Shown here one piece after another: positions 61,930-64,000 of a DNA stretch of 64,000 nt (its first letter is position 1; every line of letters starts with the position of its first letter). The translations under genes were made by a program, and so were the position numbers. Source of the DNA: CAVXZE01 sp964615365 (GTDB taxonomy: Bacteria; Myxococcota_A; UBA9160; UBA6930); the NCBI GenBank assembly GCA_964615365.1, contig CAZTOU010000012.1:1-64000 (forward strand). The letters run 5' to 3'. Below the pieces are notes generated by a model. That model made no database searches. It was not told the origin of the DNA and worked only from the letters and a program-made list of their open reading frames with translations.

Positions 61930-63198
61930 ATGCTGCGCAACGCTTCGAAGGCCATCGCGATGTGCCGGAATCTCGCCACCGCGGTCGGATCTCCGATTCA
62001 CCGCAGAGGCTCTGCCGCCCGGCGGTGCGTCGCTCTCGCTCCGCTGGCAGCCCTGGTGGTCGCCTCGGGCTGCGTCTCGCCGGAGCGGTCCGCGCACCAT
62101 CCGGCGCACCCCAGAATGCACCTCGAGCGCGAACCCGGCGCCGTGCCCCCGATCGGAGCCACGACCGCTCTCGATCTCGGCGCGGCCTCGACCCTCGAGG
62201 CTCTCATCCCCACGCTGGCCGATAGGCGGGTCGTCTTGATCGGCGAGACCCACGATCGCTTCGACCACCATCTGATCCAGCTGGAGATCATCCGAGGCCT
62301 TCACGCGATCCATCCCGAGCTGGCGATCGGCATGGAGGCCTTCCAGCAACCGTTTCAGCGACATCTCGACGAATATGTCGCCGGCGAGCTGAGCGAAACG
62401 GAGCTCCTGCGGGCGACGGAATACTACCAGCGCTGGAGATTCGATTTTCGCCTCTACCAACCGATCCTCAGCTACGCGCGAGAGAATCGGCTGCCACTGG
62501 TCGCCCTCAGTCTGCCCGGCGAGATCACGCGAAAGGTGGGACGGCGGGGCATCGAAGGCCTCGACGAGGAGGAACGCGAGCAGCTTCCCCGCGAGATCGA
62601 CCGTACGGACCGCGCCTACGAGAGACGTCTCGAGAAGGTCTTCGAGCGGCACCCGAAGCTTGTTGACCGGAGCTTCGATCGCTTCCTGGAGGTTCAGCTG
62701 CTGTGGGACGAAGGCATGGCGGAGCGCGCCGCCCACTATCTCGAGTCCCGTCCCGAGTACTCGATGGTGATCCTCGCTGGAAGCGGGCATCTCGCCTACG
62801 GAAGCGGCATCCCCCGGCGTCTGGTCCGCCGCATCCCGGTGAGCACTGCCATCCTCCTCAGCGACTGGGCGGGTGAAGGTGGGCCGGAGGTCGCCGACTA
62901 CCTGCTGCTACCCGAGCGGCGGGATCTCCCGGCTGCGGGCCGGATCGGCGCAATTCTGGATCGAGACGACGGCGGACTCGAGGTCCGCTCCTGCGCTTCC
63001 GGGAGCGCCTGTGAAGCGGCCGGACTCGAGCCCCGCGACCAGATCCTCTCGATCGACGGCCAGCCCGTCGGCGAGATCGCCGATCTCCGTCTGATCCTGT
63101 GGGACAAGATGCCCGGCGACCGGATCAGCCTGGAGATCCGTCGCAAGCGCTGGCCATTCGCGCCCCGGAGACTGACGCGGGAAGTGACACTGCAGTGA
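61930..63198 (+). CDS. ChaN-like lipoprotein with C-terminal PDZ domain
   Basis: The 422 residues from ATG 61930 (ATG 61960 is also possible) have a lipoprotein signal ending ALAALVVASGC-like (LAPLAALVVASGC). The ChaN/haem-binding-uptake (DUF399) domain follows: RRVVLIGETHDRFDHHLIQL, AIGMEAFQQPFQRHLDEYVA, FDFRLYQPILSYARENRLPL and VILAGSGHLAYGSGIPRRL. A PDZ domain ends it (DDGGLEVRSCASGSACEAAG, then RDQILSIDGQPVGEI). ChaN proteins bind haem on the outer membrane in some bacteria; the PDZ fusion occurs in Gram-negatives. Exact role unproven. Confidence 0.82.
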   Translation: MLRNASKAIAMCRNLATAVGSPIHRRGSAARRCVALAPLAALVVASGCVSPERSAHHPAHPRMHLEREPGAVPPIGATTALDLGAASTLEALIPTLADRRVVLIGETHDRFDHHLIQLEIIRGLHAIHPELAIGMEAFQQPFQRHLDEYVAGELSETELLRATEYYQRWRFDFRLYQPILSYARENRLPLVALSLPGEITRKVGRRGIEGLDEEEREQLPREIDRTDRAYERRLEKVFERHPKLVDRSFDRFLEVQLLWDEGMAERAAHYLESRPEYSMVILAGSGHLAYGSGIPRRLVRRIPVSTAILLSDWAGEGGPEVADYLLLPERRDLPAAGRIGAILDRDDGGLEVRSCASGSACEAAGLEPRDQILSIDGQPVGEIADLRLILWDKMPGDRISLEIRRKRWPFAPRRLTREVTLQ

Positions 63199-63262
63199 CG
63201 GGAGCAGCCGTCTCGCACGCTCGAGTGATCTCCGCTGACTCGGTCATCGAGGGAGCGCGTTC

Positions 63263-64000
63263 ATGACCTGGCGCGGGAAGCTGGCTCTCGGAGTCGCGAT
63301 CGCCCTCCTCGCCTTGCGCATGGCGCTTCCCAGCATCCTGGTGCGCGTCATCGAGGGACGGGGGAGCGCCGCTCTCGGGCGCGCCGTCGAGGTGAAGGAC
63401 GTCGATCTCTCCCTGCTGGCCGGACGTGTCACGCTCGAGGAGGTACTGGTGGGACGACCGCTCGAGCGCGGGGCGGCACCCGCTCCGATCGACCCGGAGA
63501 GCGCCCTCATCCACTGGCCCGACCTCGTCGTCGACATCGGCTGGCTGGGGCTCCTGGCCGGAGAGCTACGGGTGCAGCGGGTGGAGGTCGCGGGAGCTCG
63601 GGAGCTTCTGCTGCTCCGGGCCGACAACCGTCTGGAGCGGCTGATCGCGGCGACACCCGAGACTCCCCCGCCCCCGGTGTCGGAGGAGGAGGGTGAGATC
63701 TCGGCCCCGGACGGGGAGGAACAGGGAGACGGCTGGCCCCTGCGACTCGAGCGGTTGGTGCTCACCGATCACACCTTTTTCCTCCTCGACCCCGGCGAAT
63801 CCTCGAAGCCCCCCATCGAGTTCTCCCTGGCGGAGCTCACGGTTCGCGACGTGGTGGTGGCCGGAGGGCAGGCCTCGACCGGACCGGTGGGCGTTCGCGG
63901 CCCACGTCTGCGCGTGCGCCGCGACCTCGAGATCGCTGCCGCGCCGTCGCCGGAGAGCGGAGAGGCAGGGACACCCCCGGCGAAGGAGCTTCCGTCAGCC
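63263..64000 (+). CDS. AsmA/DUF748-like envelope protein, N-terminal part (runs off the window)
   Basis: From ATG 63263 the frame is open to the window edge (246 codons). An N-terminal membrane helix (KLALGVAIALLALRMALPSI) precedes VEVKDVDLSLLAGRVTLEEV and INLEGLW-like strands (WPDLVVDIGWLGLLAGELRV), the pattern of AsmA/DUF748 proteins. These form long beta-strand bridges across the periplasm for lipid transport. An acidic Glu/Pro linker (TPPPPVSEEEGEISA-like) splits two strand regions. The assignment is by texture and start only; the rest of the gene is outside. Confidence 0.65.
   Translation, partial: MTWRGKLALGVAIALLALRMALPSILVRVIEGRGSAALGRAVEVKDVDLSLLAGRVTLEEVLVGRPLERGAAPAPIDPESALIHWPDLVVDIGWLGLLAGELRVQRVEVAGARELLLLRADNRLERLIAATPETPPPPVSEEEGEISAPDGEEQGDGWPLRLERLVLTDHTFFLLDPGESSKPPIEFSLAELTVRDVVVAGGQASTGPVGVRGPRLRVRRDLEIAAAPSPESGEAGTPPAKELPSA

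Overview
The window is a GC-rich piece of a Gram-negative bacterial chromosome. The best guess is a Myxococcota or Desulfobacterota ('deltaproteobacterial') lineage. This rests on the serA-purA pair, a eukaryote-like citrate synthase, very large secreted proteins full of thrombospondin-type-3, DUF4215 and FG-GAP repeats ending in a membrane helix plus Arg cluster, many lipoproteins, ExbB/ExbD/TonB modules, and start/stop-overlapping operons with high G/C at third codon positions. No rRNA gene or taxonomic marker protein is present, so this is inference. A 10-N scaffold gap inside homopolymers near 26.85 kb shows it is a draft assembly.

Layout. 1-3.06 kb: the end of an integrated phage-like element (TOPRIM primase-like protein, sigma-factor-like protein broken by a frame change, HTH protein, Cys-rich protein), abutting the 3' end of a tRNA-Lys(UUU) gene. 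3.1-7.7 kb: purA, serA, aroA. 8-11.1 kb: a Gld-type ABC exporter. 11.2-18.4 kb: ExbD/ExbB divergent from a TonB-like protein, a protein of about 42 acidic Dx[DN]xDG repeats and a sigma-54 activator, with a two-hairpin leader between the two sides. 18.4-27.6 kb: a VapBC relic and one ~8.8-kb secreted repeat protein gene on the minus strand. 27.7-35.7 kb: putA, a metzincin-like lipoprotein, gltA, a DUF4336 protein. 35.7-41.4 kb: an enoyl-CoA hydratase relic, then glgB, a GH57 enzyme and a GT4 glycosyltransferase. 41.7-45.3 kb: a zinc-uptake operon (His-rich protein, porin, ZnuA, ZnuB) with no ATPase. 45.4-51.4 kb: an isolated LsrF homologue, an MBL-fold hydrolase, CBS, SnoaL-like, Asp-box propeller and SagB-type proteins. 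51.4-55.5 kb: acyltransferase and amidase relics, mdh with a structured leader, DUF47-PiT phosphate uptake. 55.5-60.7 kb: an operon of a CoA-ligase-like protein, split transketolase, a small secreted protein and a DUF362 protein. 60.7-64 kb: small envelope proteins, a ChaN-like lipoprotein and the start of an AsmA/DUF748-like protein.

The most striking feature is a recurring kind of gene damage. At five loci the recognisable 5' and 3' ends of a gene (or gene pair) are joined while the middle is missing: YpfJ-type metallopeptidase, enoyl-CoA hydratase, PlsC-type acyltransferase, LysM/BON protein and VapBC. At least one more locus keeps only a 3' end (amidase). Three of the joins are in frame. 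Either this genome loses gene interiors by a common mechanism, or the assembly collapses them; raw reads would decide. Other candidates for something new are the hairpin leader at 12.4 kb with mutually exclusive pairing, the folded mdh leader, and the transketolase/CoA-ligase/DUF362 operon.
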